Assembly (NCBI RefSeq): GCF_000829455.1 | Contig: NZ_JXAK01000004.1 | Location: forward strand, 124,001-188,000 | Length of the DNA stretch: 64,000 bases | Direction of reading: 5' to 3' | From: Gordoniibacillus kamchatkensis | GTDB taxonomy: Bacteria > Bacillota > Bacilli > Paenibacillales > NBRC-103111 | Shown: positions 35,109 through 43,733 of the stretch, piece after piece | Numbering within the stretch: the first letter of the stretch is position 1 | How the letters are laid out: each line of letters starts with the position of its first letter | The notes under the pieces: generated by a model | Told to the model about the DNA's origin: nothing | The model's database searches: none | The model's input: only the letters and a program-made list of their open reading frames with translations | Translations under genes and position numbers: made by a program

Positions 35109-36156
35109 CGCCGCTCCCCTCCTTCTCCAAATATTCCTCCGCCGTATCCCTGGCAAAACGGTCCGCTCCGAAAGCCGCGACTTTCGCCAAGACGGACCGC
35201 CCGTCGTGAAAGCTCAGGATCGATTGCGCCGCTTGCTGGCGCACCCACCAAACGCTGTCGGCGAGAAGCTGTTCCAGCACGGGCAAGAACCGGCGGTCGC
35301 GCACGACGGCGAACAGCTTAGCGGCCATCATTCGTTCCTGCCACAGGTCGGAGGCGGCATGATTCACATAATCGGCGCGCGTCTCCAGCAGCGGCATTTG
35401 GCTTAAAGCCTTCAGCGCCCGGATGCGCAGCTCGGCGCCTGTGCCTGTCAGGTTCGCGAGCAAAAATCCGATCCGTTCCGTCCCGCGCTTCAAACCGATG
35501 ACGTCCAGCACGCCGTACTGCAATTGCGGCGGCAGCGAATCGAAGCGGGCGACGAACGGTTCGAAGCGCTCCTCCGGGACGCGGAGCAAAATTTCCCGGC
35601 ACATCGCCTCGGATATCCGGCCCGCGCTCCGGCTCAGCAGCGGAAGCAGCTCGTCGCTGGCGAAGGAGGCCAGAATGCTCAGCACAAGCTCGAATTCCGC
35701 TTGCGTTTGGAGCCTGCCCGCTTCGGTCAACCGGACCAGCTCGCGCTCGAACGAGCGCATGGCGAACTTGTCGATATAATAAAGCGTGTTCATCCGCAAG
35801 CTCCATTGCCTGCCGTACAGCCTCTTACGATAAATATCGGCAAATGCGAGCTCGGCGAACGCGGCAATCTGCTTCTGAATATCGGAGCCCGACAACAAAG
35901 TGCGGTAATGGGCCAAAAGCGCTTCGAGGGCCGCGAATTTATACCGGTTTCCGTGCGGGAGCATATTCCGCATCAGCCGGCCCTCCTGCAAATACCGGTA
36001 CATTTTCACCCGCAGCTCTTCTTCGTACCTCGCGACGATGCGGCTGCGCCGATTGTCCAAAGCTTTGCGCACCACCAGATAAACCAGCAGCGCCGCCAAG
36101 ACGGCGCTTACGGCGATAACGGCTGCGAGCAATACCCGTAAGCTGGTATCGAGCAT
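35095..36156 (-). CDS. Membrane-anchored HEAT-repeat-like protein
   Basis: 353 residues from the ATG at 36156, which follows the GGDEF gene by less than a codon. One N-terminal membrane helix (LLAAVIAVSAVLAALLVYLV) precedes a cytoplasmic region made of helical pairs that look like HEAT repeats (ELRIRALKALSQMP; FLPVLEQLLADSVWWVRQQAAQSIL). The frame is open further upstream but overlaps the GGDEF gene. The start of the glycosyltransferase overlaps its end, so it is probably a scaffold for that enzyme, as seen with GT2/HEAT gene pairs elsewhere. Confidence 0.82.
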   Translation of the reverse strand: MLDTSLRVLLAAVIAVSAVLAALLVYLVVRKALDNRRSRIVARYEEELRVKMYRYLQEGRLMRNMLPHGNRYKFAALEALLAHYRTLLSGSDIQKQIAAFAELAFADIYRKRLYGRQWSLRMNTLYYIDKFAMRSFERELVRLTEAGRLQTQAEFELVLSILASFASDELLPLLSRSAGRISEAMCREILLRVPEERFEPFVARFDSLPPQLQYGVLDVIGLKRGTERIGFLLANLTGTGAELRIRALKALSQMPLLETRADYVNHAASDLWQERMMAAKLFAVVRDRRFLPVLEQLLADSVWWVRQQAAQSILSFHDGRSVLAKVAAFGADRFARDTAEEYLEKEGSGDGDR

Positions 36157-36158
36157 TG

Positions 36159-37799
36159 TCACCGGATCCTTTTGACCAGACGGTCGATTCTGGCTTCCAG
36201 CACGCTCATGCTGAACGGCTTCGTCAAATAGTCGTCGGCCCCAAGCTCCAAGGCGCGAACGATGTCCCGGTCGCTCTTTCGATTCGTCAGCATAATAATG
36301 TAAACCGGATGAGCCGGCTTCTCCTGGCGCAGCCTTTGCAAAATTTCCAAGCCGTCCATTCGCGGCATAATCCCGTCCAGCAGGAAGAACGCCGGCCCTT
36401 GCCGCGTTTTGGGCGCCTGCTCGAAATAGCTCACCCCGTCCCGGTACGTTTCGATCTCGAGCTCGTACCCGCCGCCGAAAGCTTCGCGCAGCGATTCCGA
36501 CAGCATCGTTCGCATCACCGCATCGTCGTCGATAATCGTCATATGAAGCTGCTTCTTCAAAGGCGCAGCTTGCGCCGATCCCCCGGCAGCCATTACACGG
36601 TTGCGTCCGCCGGACTTCGCGGCATAAAGAGCGGCGTCCGCCGCATGAAGCCACTCCTCTAACGGGCGCCCTGCCTCCGTCACTTCGACGAGCCCCGCTG
36701 AAAAGGTCACGCGGAAGACGTCCTCCCCGTCTCCGAACGACTGCTGCGAGAAAACGGAGAGCAGCCGCTTGGCCATCGTTTTCGCTTCCGGCATTCTCGC
36801 GTTCGGCAGCAGCAGCACGAACTCCTCGCCGCCGTAACGGATCACACAGTCCTCCTTGCGGCTGAACCCGCGAACTGTCTTGCCGAATCGCTCCAGCACC
36901 TGGTCCCCCATCCAGTGTCCGTACTTGTCGTTAATTTGCTTGAATCGGTCCAAATCGACAAGGGCCAAGCTGAACGGGTCTCCATTTCGCATGAGCCGGG
37001 ATTCCATGGACTGAAAGCTGTCGGACAAATAGCCGCGCGTATACGCGCCGGTCAACTTGTCCAGCATCGCCACTTTCTCGACTTCGCGCTTGCGCTCGAT
37101 CAATCGTTCCATGCGCACGATCCATTCGTCCCACTCGAACGGTTTGACGATATAGTCGTCAGCCCCGAGCCGATAGCTCTCGATGCGATGCGTCTTGTCG
37201 GCAAAGCCGCTCATCACTACGGTCGGGATGAACTGGCGCCTGGCCTTCTCGCGAAGCGCCGCCAATACCTCGAGTCCGCTTTGCTCCGGCATGTTCAAAT
37301 CGGTAATGAAGCAGTCCGGCTTAAGGTCATGGAAATATTCGATCGCCTTGGCCGGATCCACCGTCGTCATCACGACCCAGCCGAGCCCCTCCAATTGTTC
37401 CCGTATGTAGAGCAGGAAGGTCGGATCGTCGTCCAGCACGAGCAGCAGCGGTTCCTCCCCCGGTTCGTAAGCGGAGGCCGGATGCAGCGAGGGCATGGCC
37501 GGCACGCCGTCGTCCGCGTCCAGCAACTGCTCGTCGTAAGCGGCCCTCGTTAACGGGTACAGAAATTCGCGAAGCTCCTCCTGGCTGAACGCCGCTGAGT
37601 CGCGCTGAATGTGCGCGCACCGGTCATACAGCTGCGAGGCGATGTCCGCAATCCGGCTCAACCCGATCGTGCCGGCCGTACCTTTCAGCGAATGCAAAAA
37701 ACGCTCCACATCTTCCGAATCAGCCGCACGGAGTCCGTCGAACCATTCGGACATCTGTTGCTTCATGGAAGAGAAGAGCGCCGATTGATATTTATTCAT
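36159..37799 (-). CDS. Hpt-REC-GGDEF-REC signalling protein
   Basis: 546 residues from the ATG at 37799 (GGAGGAAGCT upstream). Order: Hpt domain with the phospho-acceptor in LHSLKGTAGTIG, a REC domain (LLLVLDDDPTFLLYI; CFITDLNMPEQSG), a GGDEF domain with the signature RYGGEEFVLLLPN and a conserved metal-binding stretch ALVDLDRFKQINDKYGH, then a second REC domain (MTIIDDDAVMRT; FFLLDGIMPRMDG; TKPFSM). The GGEEF active site is intact, so it should make c-di-GMP. It is the first gene of the exopolysaccharide-like signalling operon. Confidence 0.93.
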   Translation of the reverse strand: MNKYQSALFSSMKQQMSEWFDGLRAADSEDVERFLHSLKGTAGTIGLSRIADIASQLYDRCAHIQRDSAAFSQEELREFLYPLTRAAYDEQLLDADDGVPAMPSLHPASAYEPGEEPLLLVLDDDPTFLLYIREQLEGLGWVVMTTVDPAKAIEYFHDLKPDCFITDLNMPEQSGLEVLAALREKARRQFIPTVVMSGFADKTHRIESYRLGADDYIVKPFEWDEWIVRMERLIERKREVEKVAMLDKLTGAYTRGYLSDSFQSMESRLMRNGDPFSLALVDLDRFKQINDKYGHWMGDQVLERFGKTVRGFSRKEDCVIRYGGEEFVLLLPNARMPEAKTMAKRLLSVFSQQSFGDGEDVFRVTFSAGLVEVTEAGRPLEEWLHAADAALYAAKSGGRNRVMAAGGSAQAAPLKKQLHMTIIDDDAVMRTMLSESLREAFGGGYELEIETYRDGVSYFEQAPKTRQGPAFFLLDGIMPRMDGLEILQRLRQEKPAHPVYIIMLTNRKSDRDIVRALELGADDYLTKPFSMSVLEARIDRLVKRIR

Positions 37800-37823
37800 G
37801 AGCTTCCTCCGAAACCTGGTCAA

Positions 37824-38307
37824 TTACACCTTAACTATAACATAACAAGGTTCGACACGACTAAGGAATTTTGCGATTCCCTTTGCTGGAAGATGTACAA
37901 AAGCAAGGGCATCCCCCGCCGCACGCGGTCGGGGGATTAACGAGCAGCAGAGTATTTTTCTGATTGCTGAGAAAAGACAAGACGAAGGCTTCGACTCGGA
38001 AACGCTGCTGGCGTGCAAAACATGACTCCATCACGCATGCCGAATTACACTAATTAGCCCTGGCCGCCTTAAAGGAACGTAGTTCCGTTATTGCGCGGAA
38101 TGAAGGGGACCGGATCAATCATAACGGAACACGGTTCCGTTATTGCTCCGGTTTTAGGGCGAAACCTCCCCCAGAACGCGGTAATTACGTACTCTCGTTC
38201 CGCTATTTTCGGGAAATACCCGGGAAATAGGCCGCTAGCGGAACAATTTTCCGTTAACCGGAACTAACCCGGGGGCCGCCCGGCACGCTCCGCACTCGGT
38301 CAGCAGC
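37824..38307. other. Intergenic region with GGAAC/GTTCC repeats
   Basis: No gene is recognised. A GC-rich hairpin (ATCCCCC...GGGGGAT) lies near 37911-37938 without a T run. From 38070 to 38260 there are several copies of the GGAAC/GTTCC palindrome (38072-38094, 38120-38145, about 38190-38260 diverged), matching those at 0.17-0.37 kb. Confidence 0.5.
38070..38262. repeat. Second cluster of GGAAC/GTTCC palindromes
   Basis: Copies read GGAAC GTA GTTCC GTTATTG, AACGGAAC ACG GTTCCGTTATTG and more diverged forms ending TTTTCCGTTAACC. They share the core and the GTTATT/GCTATT extension with the cluster at the window start. Confidence 0.65.
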
Positions 38308-38347
38308 AAAGAAGCTTCCCCTAGTTGGAAGGGGAAGCTTCTTTTTT
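38308..38347. terminator. Hairpin overlapping the MFS stop codon
   Basis: AAGAAGCTTCCCC paired with GGGGAAGCTTCTT around a 9-base loop that contains the stop codon of the MFS gene. T6 follows on the plus strand; on the minus strand only TTTG follows. It probably ends the minus-strand transcript and insulates it from incoming plus-strand transcription. Confidence 0.7.
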
Positions 38348-39556
38348 CGCTCTGACAATCAGGAACAAATAGCACAGCACAGCGCCGACATCCGCGATGG
38401 CAATCACTGTGCCCATCGGGATCGCCGTGCCGCCCCCGCCGATACCGACCAGAGGGGCTACTACCCCGCCGCTGATCAAGGACAAGAGGCCCTGCAGAGC
38501 GGAAGCGCTCCCCGCCGATTGGCCCTGCTTCTGCATTGCCAGCGAAAAAGAAGTCGTGCCTACGATGCCGACGCTGGATACGACCATGAATAACGGGGGC
38601 AAAATCGCCGGCAGTCCCCCTCCCGCCAATATCATCGCCAGCAGCAGCACCCCGCCCGTCGCCGCATAGCCGAGCCCGAAGACGAGCAGCTTCGTTTCGC
38701 CGATTTTCCCGGCCAGCCTGCCGGTCAGCTGTCCGGCGATGATGATGCCGATACCGTTCATGGCAAAGATCAAGCTGAACATTTGCGGAGAGGCACCGAA
38801 CAAATTTTGCACCACAAACGGCGAACCGGAAATGTAGGCGAACATTGCGGCGGAGACGAGTCCTTGCGACAAAGCGTAGCCCATGAAGCTGCGGTCGCGC
38901 AGCAACCGCCAGAAGGTGGAGAACGTCCCCCTCATTCCTCCTTTGGAACGCCGCTGGGCCGGGAGCGTCTCAGGCAAAGCCAACAGGACGGCGGCCAGCA
39001 TGATCATGCCGATGACACCGAGCACGATGAAAACGCCGGGCCAAGCGGTAAACTTGAGCAGCTGCGCCCCCGCAATCGGGGCCAAGATCGGCGCTCCTCC
39101 ATTGATCAGCATGAGCAGAGCGAAAAATTTGGTCAGCTCCGTTCCCGAGTACATGTCCCTGACCACCGCCCGGGAAATGACGATGCCGGCCGAGCCTGCG
39201 GCGCCTTGAATGAAGCGCAGCGCGACCAGCGCTTCGATGGAGGGGCTCATCGAGCATAAAAATGAAGCTACAGCGTAAAGAATAAGTCCGAACATAAGCG
39301 GCATACGCCGTCCGCGCACGTCGCTGAGCGGTCCCGCCACGAGCTGGCCGACGGCCAAGCCGGCAAGACAGGCGGTCAAGCTGAGTTGGGTCAGCGACGG
39401 ATTGGCATGCAAATCTTGAGCGAGTGCAGGCAGTGCCGGCAAATACATGTCGATGGACAAAGGCCCGAACGCCGCGAGCGCGCCGAGAATCAGCGCCATT
39501 TTCAGGCGGTGCGGCCGCGCCGGCGCTTCGGACTGCAAATTAACGCTTGGCATCAT
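38321..39556 (-). CDS. Bcr/CflA family multidrug MFS transporter
   Basis: 411 residues from the ATG at 39556 (AAGGTGG upstream, inside the marR gene), with twelve predicted helices. Typical motifs are GPLSIDMYLPALPAL in helix 1, GPLSDVRGRRMPLMFG (loop 2-3) and RFIQGAAGSAGIVISRAVVRDMY in helix 4. The family exports drugs such as bicyclomycin and chloramphenicol by proton antiport. It is translationally coupled to the MarR-type regulator, a common arrangement in inducible efflux. Confidence 0.92.
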   Translation of the reverse strand: MMPSVNLQSEAPARPHRLKMALILGALAAFGPLSIDMYLPALPALAQDLHANPSLTQLSLTACLAGLAVGQLVAGPLSDVRGRRMPLMFGLILYAVASFLCSMSPSIEALVALRFIQGAAGSAGIVISRAVVRDMYSGTELTKFFALLMLINGGAPILAPIAGAQLLKFTAWPGVFIVLGVIGMIMLAAVLLALPETLPAQRRSKGGMRGTFSTFWRLLRDRSFMGYALSQGLVSAAMFAYISGSPFVVQNLFGASPQMFSLIFAMNGIGIIIAGQLTGRLAGKIGETKLLVFGLGYAATGGVLLLAMILAGGGLPAILPPLFMVVSSVGIVGTTSFSLAMQKQGQSAGSASALQGLLSLISGGVVAPLVGIGGGGTAIPMGTVIAIADVGAVLCYLFLIVRAKKEASPSN

Positions 39557-40037
39557 ACGTCTGCTCACCACCTTGTCCTTTCATAGTCAATGTCTCATTT
39601 TCATGCTTGAGCTGCCGCAAATCGTCGTGCATCCGCTGCAGCAGCTGCCGGAACACCGCCTTATCTTCCGCGCTGAAACGCGCAAAGCAGCGTTCTTCGA
39701 TTTCTTTCAGCACACTTTTCACCGCCGAGGTTGCCAAGCGCCCTTTCTCGGTCAAATAAACCCGCGACACGCGGTAATTGTCCGCGTCCGGTCGGCGCTC
39801 CACGAGTCCGGCCTTCTCCATTCGGCCGATCATGACGTTCAGTGTGGCCGGTTGCACATGAACCTTGCTGGCAAGCTCCTTCTGAATTTGCCCGTCCTGT
39901 TCCGTAAGCCGCATTAAGAGAGGCGGCTGGCCGGGATAGACGCCGTATTCCTGAATGAGCAGATCCACGTTATGCCGGTACAGCCGGTAAACGTGGCTCA
40001 ATAAATGGGTCAGAGCTTCCGAATAGTTGAATTCCAC
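39540..40037 (-). CDS. MarR family transcriptional regulator
   Basis: 165 residues. The winged helix-turn-helix covers IQKELASKVHVQPATLNVMIGRMEKAGLVERRPDADNYRVSRV, with the wing in the last part. It overlaps the start of the Bcr/CflA exporter gene, which it very likely represses. Ligands of this family are small phenolics or drugs; none can be inferred here. Confidence 0.92.
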   Translation of the reverse strand: MEFNYSEALTHLLSHVYRLYRHNVDLLIQEYGVYPGQPPLLMRLTEQDGQIQKELASKVHVQPATLNVMIGRMEKAGLVERRPDADNYRVSRVYLTEKGRLATSAVKSVLKEIEERCFARFSAEDKAVFRQLLQRMHDDLRQLKHENETLTMKGQGGEQTYDAKR

Positions 40038-40162
40038 AGCGCCGCGTCCCTTCCATTAGCCGGCTAATCGAGATAATTGTAGTGTGCTTCCCGACGAATG
40101 TCAAATACCGGCTGCCGAGGCACCCGGTTATCGTGCTAACGAATAGCTCGAGATATTCAAAA

Positions 40163-40312
40163 TCAGTAATTCCTCCCGTCCTCGCTATCAATTATTTCTC
40201 CATTAAGCTGCTTGGCGTATTCGCGCATCAATTCGTAATCTTGATTGCTGTCGGTTTCCGCTATGGATTCTGCTTCCAATTTTGGAGTTGCCGTCACCCG
40301 ATTTTCGTCCAT
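40163..40312 (-). CDS. Small acidic protein of unknown function
   Basis: 49 residues starting MDENRVTATPKLEAES and ending NGEIIDSEDGRNY, strongly acidic, with no membrane segment. GAGGAGGAGG lies about ten bases before the ATG at 40312. It lies between marR and the divergent sulfatase gene. The good ribosome binding site and sensible composition are the only support; no family is recognised. Confidence 0.45.
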   Translation of the reverse strand: MDENRVTATPKLEAESIAETDSNQDYELMREYAKQLNGEIIDSEDGRNY

Positions 40313-40490
40313 CCGCTCTCGACCTCCTCCTCTTGAGGATAGGATATCCCGGATCTGGAAAGGTATCCGTTATAGCGGGACTGATTGGCGGGACAACAAG
40401 TGCGGGGATGATTACAGGCTCCAGATGGATACTGTGCCGGACATTTTCAACATAATCTAGGGTAAAGATCTTATCTAGGATGTGTGTTCC

Positions 40491-42251
40491 ATGGACGGTA
40501 ATCCATCTCTTTCCGGATTTGTTGAAAAACCGAATTTTCTTGTGTTTCTCGTGGATGAGGAACGGTATCCCCCCGTTTACGAAAACTCGGAAATAAGAGA
40601 ATGGCGAAGAAACAATCTCATGACACAAGAGCTTTTAAGGGCTCATGGGATGGAGTTCCACAGGCATTATATTGGCAGCACTGCCTGCTGCCCTAGCCGG
40701 GCTACGTTGTTGACCGGCCATTATCCGTCGCTCCATGGAGTCAGCCAGACGAACGGCATCGCAAAGGAAACTTACGACTCCGATATGTTTTGGCTGGAAA
40801 GAAACACAGTGCCTACGATGGGGGATTACTTTCGCGAAGCCGGCTACCAGACTTATTATAGAGGAAAATGGCATATATCATACGAAGATATTGCCATACC
40901 CGGCACGCACATTAGCCTCACTAGCTATAATCCAGTGACAGGCGTACCTGATAAGCGGCGGGAGCAATTATATTCCCGTGCCGACCGTTTGGACAGCTTC
41001 GGTTTTTCCGGCTGGATCGGCCCGGAGCCTCACGGCATAGATCCACGAAATTCCGCCTCTTCCGCTCGCATGAAAGTAAGCGGCAGAGACGAAATTTATG
41101 CTTCGGAAGTCGTTGCACTCCTCGATTCCTTGAACCGCCAGAAAAGCCGCGACCAGAATGCCAAGCCTTGGCTAATCGTAGCCTCTTTTGTGAACCCTCA
41201 CGATATCGTTTTATATGGTGCACTTACAGCGCGGCTTCCCATGTTTCAGTTTGAGGTCGACCCTATGCCGGAAGTCGCCCCCCCTCCATCAATCAACGAA
41301 CCTTTATTTACCAAACCGCGCTGTCAAGCAAGCTACCGCGATATTTATCCAAAAGCTTTGCAGCCCATTATCGACCAATCGTTTTACCGTAAGCTTTACT
41401 ACCAGCTGCAGAAAAATGTCGATCGGCAAATGATGAAAGTATTTGAAGCTCTTACCCGATCTTCTTTTTATCACAATACGATTGTTATTTTCACCTCCGA
41501 TCACGGGGACCTGCTAGGCGCTCACGGGCGTCTTCATCAAAAATGGTATTGCGCCTACGAAGAGGTTGTGCACGTTCCACTCCTCATTCATAACAAACAT
41601 CTTTTTCCGCAAAATAAAAACCTCCACACGCTTACAAGCCATGTGGATCTCCTGCCTACCATGCTTGGACTGGCGAAGGCTGACATAGAACAAATTCAGA
41701 GCCGTTTGCGAAACAAATTCAGCGAAGTCCATCCTTTTGTGGGACGCGACCTTACTCCCTTTATGTTAGGACAGAACGATGCCGCAGCGGCCGATGAGCC
41801 GATTTATTTCATGACCGATGACGATGTTACCCGAGGTCAGCATCAAATTAATCCATTGGGAGAGCCGTATTGTTCCGTTATTCAGCCTAACCATATCGAA
41901 GCCGTAATCACGACCGTACACAGAAATGGAGCGAAACAATTGTGGAAGCTCTCCCGCTATTTTGATAATGTTCAATTCTGGAGCCATCCGGGGGTGAAAG
42001 ACGTAGCTGTTCAGCCATTTGGATGTGGAATCGGCGGAGAGTACATCCATTCGGTCGCACGGGTCAAAACCGAGCCGGTCCATGACGAATATGAGCTGTA
42101 TAACTTAACCGACGATCCTTTAGAAACATGCAACTTTGCACATCCGGCTCTTGCAACGCCATATAGCAGAAACATTCAACAAAGGATGGCGCATCTGCTG
42201 GAGAAGCAGCGCAACCAAAAACGTTTGTATCCAGGTCGAAACGACAAATAG
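40491..42251 (+). CDS. Sulfatase, type I (formylglycine-dependent)
   Basis: 586 residues from the ATG at 40491; a GTG nine bases earlier is also possible. The formylglycine site is CCPSRATLLTG (first Cys modified), and the second signature is GYQTYYRGKWH. Metal-site and C-terminal blocks include FTSDHGDLLGAHGR with a following His-Lys. There is no signal peptide, so it is probably cytoplasmic. It cleaves sulfate esters; the exact substrate (for example sulfated sugar or choline sulfate) is unclear. No formylglycine-generating enzyme or anSME is next to it, so activation depends on a gene elsewhere. GC content is lower than that of the neighbours, hinting at transfer. Confidence 0.9.
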   Translation: MDGNPSLSGFVEKPNFLVFLVDEERYPPVYENSEIREWRRNNLMTQELLRAHGMEFHRHYIGSTACCPSRATLLTGHYPSLHGVSQTNGIAKETYDSDMFWLERNTVPTMGDYFREAGYQTYYRGKWHISYEDIAIPGTHISLTSYNPVTGVPDKRREQLYSRADRLDSFGFSGWIGPEPHGIDPRNSASSARMKVSGRDEIYASEVVALLDSLNRQKSRDQNAKPWLIVASFVNPHDIVLYGALTARLPMFQFEVDPMPEVAPPPSINEPLFTKPRCQASYRDIYPKALQPIIDQSFYRKLYYQLQKNVDRQMMKVFEALTRSSFYHNTIVIFTSDHGDLLGAHGRLHQKWYCAYEEVVHVPLLIHNKHLFPQNKNLHTLTSHVDLLPTMLGLAKADIEQIQSRLRNKFSEVHPFVGRDLTPFMLGQNDAAAADEPIYFMTDDDVTRGQHQINPLGEPYCSVIQPNHIEAVITTVHRNGAKQLWKLSRYFDNVQFWSHPGVKDVAVQPFGCGIGGEYIHSVARVKTEPVHDEYELYNLTDDPLETCNFAHPALATPYSRNIQQRMAHLLEKQRNQKRLYPGRNDK

Positions 42252-42272
42252 TATCTGCATACACGCTCTTTG

Positions 42273-42310
42273 AAAAAAAACCTCGAAGCCGCTTAGCTTC
42301 GAGGTTTTTT
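42273..42310 (+). terminator. Terminator of the sulfatase gene
   Basis: AACCTCGAAGC paired with GCTTCGAGGTT, followed by TTTTTT, 20 bases after the sulfatase stop. A8 on the other side makes it usable in both directions. Confidence 0.88.
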
Positions 42311-42667
42311 GCAGCACGAGCCTATTTTTCGGAACGGGTGGACCTTTACTGCACAAGTTTTCGTATTTTCTCCACTTCTCTTGCAGACCTGTCACATCCA
42401 TAGTAGCGAAGGGCTGTATAATCGGCTCCCATAAAGGCTATTCGGAAAACGTGGTTGAAAACGATATAATATCATGGTGTTGCATTATCGGATTGTATGG
42501 TTGAAATATCCTATATTATTGTTCATCTCATTCTAATTATGACGATAGTTGTCATATTTTCGTTTGTATGGTGGAGTTGGTGGAAATGAGTATTACGCTC
42601 GAATGGAATTTAACTGTTTCGACAACTCGATATTGAGAATTAACGATAATAGAAAGTGGTGAAGTAG
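42311..42667. other. AT-rich intergenic region upstream of the RibD-like gene
   Basis: The region is AT-rich compared with the surroundings. It contains a good -10 (TATAAT) at about 42464-42469 and an inverted repeat TATGAC-N7-GTCATA near 42538-42556. A 30-codon hydrophobic frame is listed separately. AAAGTGGTGA provides the ribosome binding site of the next gene. Confidence 0.4.
42497..42589 (+). CDS. Candidate 30-residue hydrophobic peptide
   Basis: ATG 42497 opens a frame of 30 codons with a continuous hydrophobic stretch (SYIIVHLILIMTIVVIFSFV) and a Trp-rich end, WWSWWK. That is the shape of a single-pass small membrane peptide. A TATAAT lies about 30 bases upstream, but the ribosome binding site is poor (GGA only). 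It may be a real small membrane protein or chance in AT-rich DNA. Confidence 0.3.
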   Translation: MVEISYIIVHLILIMTIVVIFSFVWWSWWK

Positions 42668-43222
42668 ATGAAAAACGAAGTCATTCTTTATATTGCTGCA
42701 AGTCTTGATGGGTATATCGCAAGTGTAGATAACAAGCTTGATTTTCTTTATGAAACACCTGATCCACAGCCCGATTATGGCTTTGATCGGCTGTATTCGT
42801 CGATAAACACGATCATTATGGGTAGAACAACCTATGAATACATCAGAAAGCATTCACAAGGTCAATGGAAGTATGCCGCGAAAAAGTGCTACGTATATAC
42901 GCACGACCCGAATCGTTTCTCCGATAATGAAGTGTCATTTGTCAATACGCCTGTTGACGAACTTGTAAAACAAATATGGGCAGATCGACCAGGGAATATA
43001 TGGCTGATGGGTGGCGGAGTGATCATTCGTGAGTTTCTAAATAAGAATCTGATTGACTTGTACGATATCTACTATTTGCCTACGCTTTTAGGGAATGGGG
43101 TTCAGCTCTTTCCCCAAGGATTTTCTAAAGTAAATTTACTTTTAGAAAGTTGTAGTAAAGTCGGTGATAGTGATGTTCTAAGAGTAGTTTATCGCAAAAA
43201 AAAATGGTTGAAAGTTGTTTAA
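42668..43222 (+). CDS. RibD_C-domain dihydrofolate-reductase-like protein
   Basis: 184 residues, family of YwjB/YyaP-type reductases (RibD C-terminal fold). Conserved pieces are YIAASLDGYIA at the start, NTIIMGRTTYEYI, and the nucleotide-binding IWLMGGGVIIREFLNKNLIDLYDIYYLPTLLGNG block. It probably uses NADPH to reduce a pterin- or flavin-like substrate; no specific reaction is known. The AT-rich composition suggests recent acquisition. It appears complete. Confidence 0.88.
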   Translation: MKNEVILYIAASLDGYIASVDNKLDFLYETPDPQPDYGFDRLYSSINTIIMGRTTYEYIRKHSQGQWKYAAKKCYVYTHDPNRFSDNEVSFVNTPVDELVKQIWADRPGNIWLMGGGVIIREFLNKNLIDLYDIYYLPTLLGNGVQLFPQGFSKVNLLLESCSKVGDSDVLRVVYRKKKWLKVV

Positions 43223-43733
43223 TCGTGAGCGTAGTGACCTTCTTGATATCGACATTTCCACTTTGATTGAGAAATTGAAGGAGGGCGAATTACAAACCTT
43301 TTCCACCACAAAATCCGAATACCCAAAATAAAAAAGACCAGCGCGAGGCGGCTCCTAGTCAGAACCACAACACCAGTCTTACTTAAACTATACCCGCCAA
43401 CCAGGTTACTGAATTCAGGGGGCAGTTTGTTGGTCATGTTCTGACCAGCAATCGTAAAGGAAGCCTGTAAATGCCATGAAGTTGCTGCCCTCCATCCGGA
43501 GAAGGAACAGGACACGTACGCATATGGATTTTCTCGTACAGATCACGAATCCACTTGGCAAAGTCATCTTGTGCGGGTAAGCACAAGAGCACCACTACAC
43601 AATTGGACCGGCGCTCTTGCATTATGGACTATTTGCCATGTCCCCGAGCAGTTTAGGCCCCGGACGTGCAGTCTCCGCCCCCGCCTGAGTTACAGCCGAA
43701 GCGCCGACCGGTTTGACTTGCGGGAGCTGCCCC
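43223..43733. other. Unexplained region, possibly decayed coding DNA
   Basis: Between the RibD-like gene and the AraC-type regulator (about 510 bases). Minus-strand frames at 43434-43622 (AQDDFAKWIRDLYEKIHM) and 43219-43515 have protein-like composition but no start signals and no recognised family. They may be pieces of one decayed gene. I cannot name it. Confidence 0.3.
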
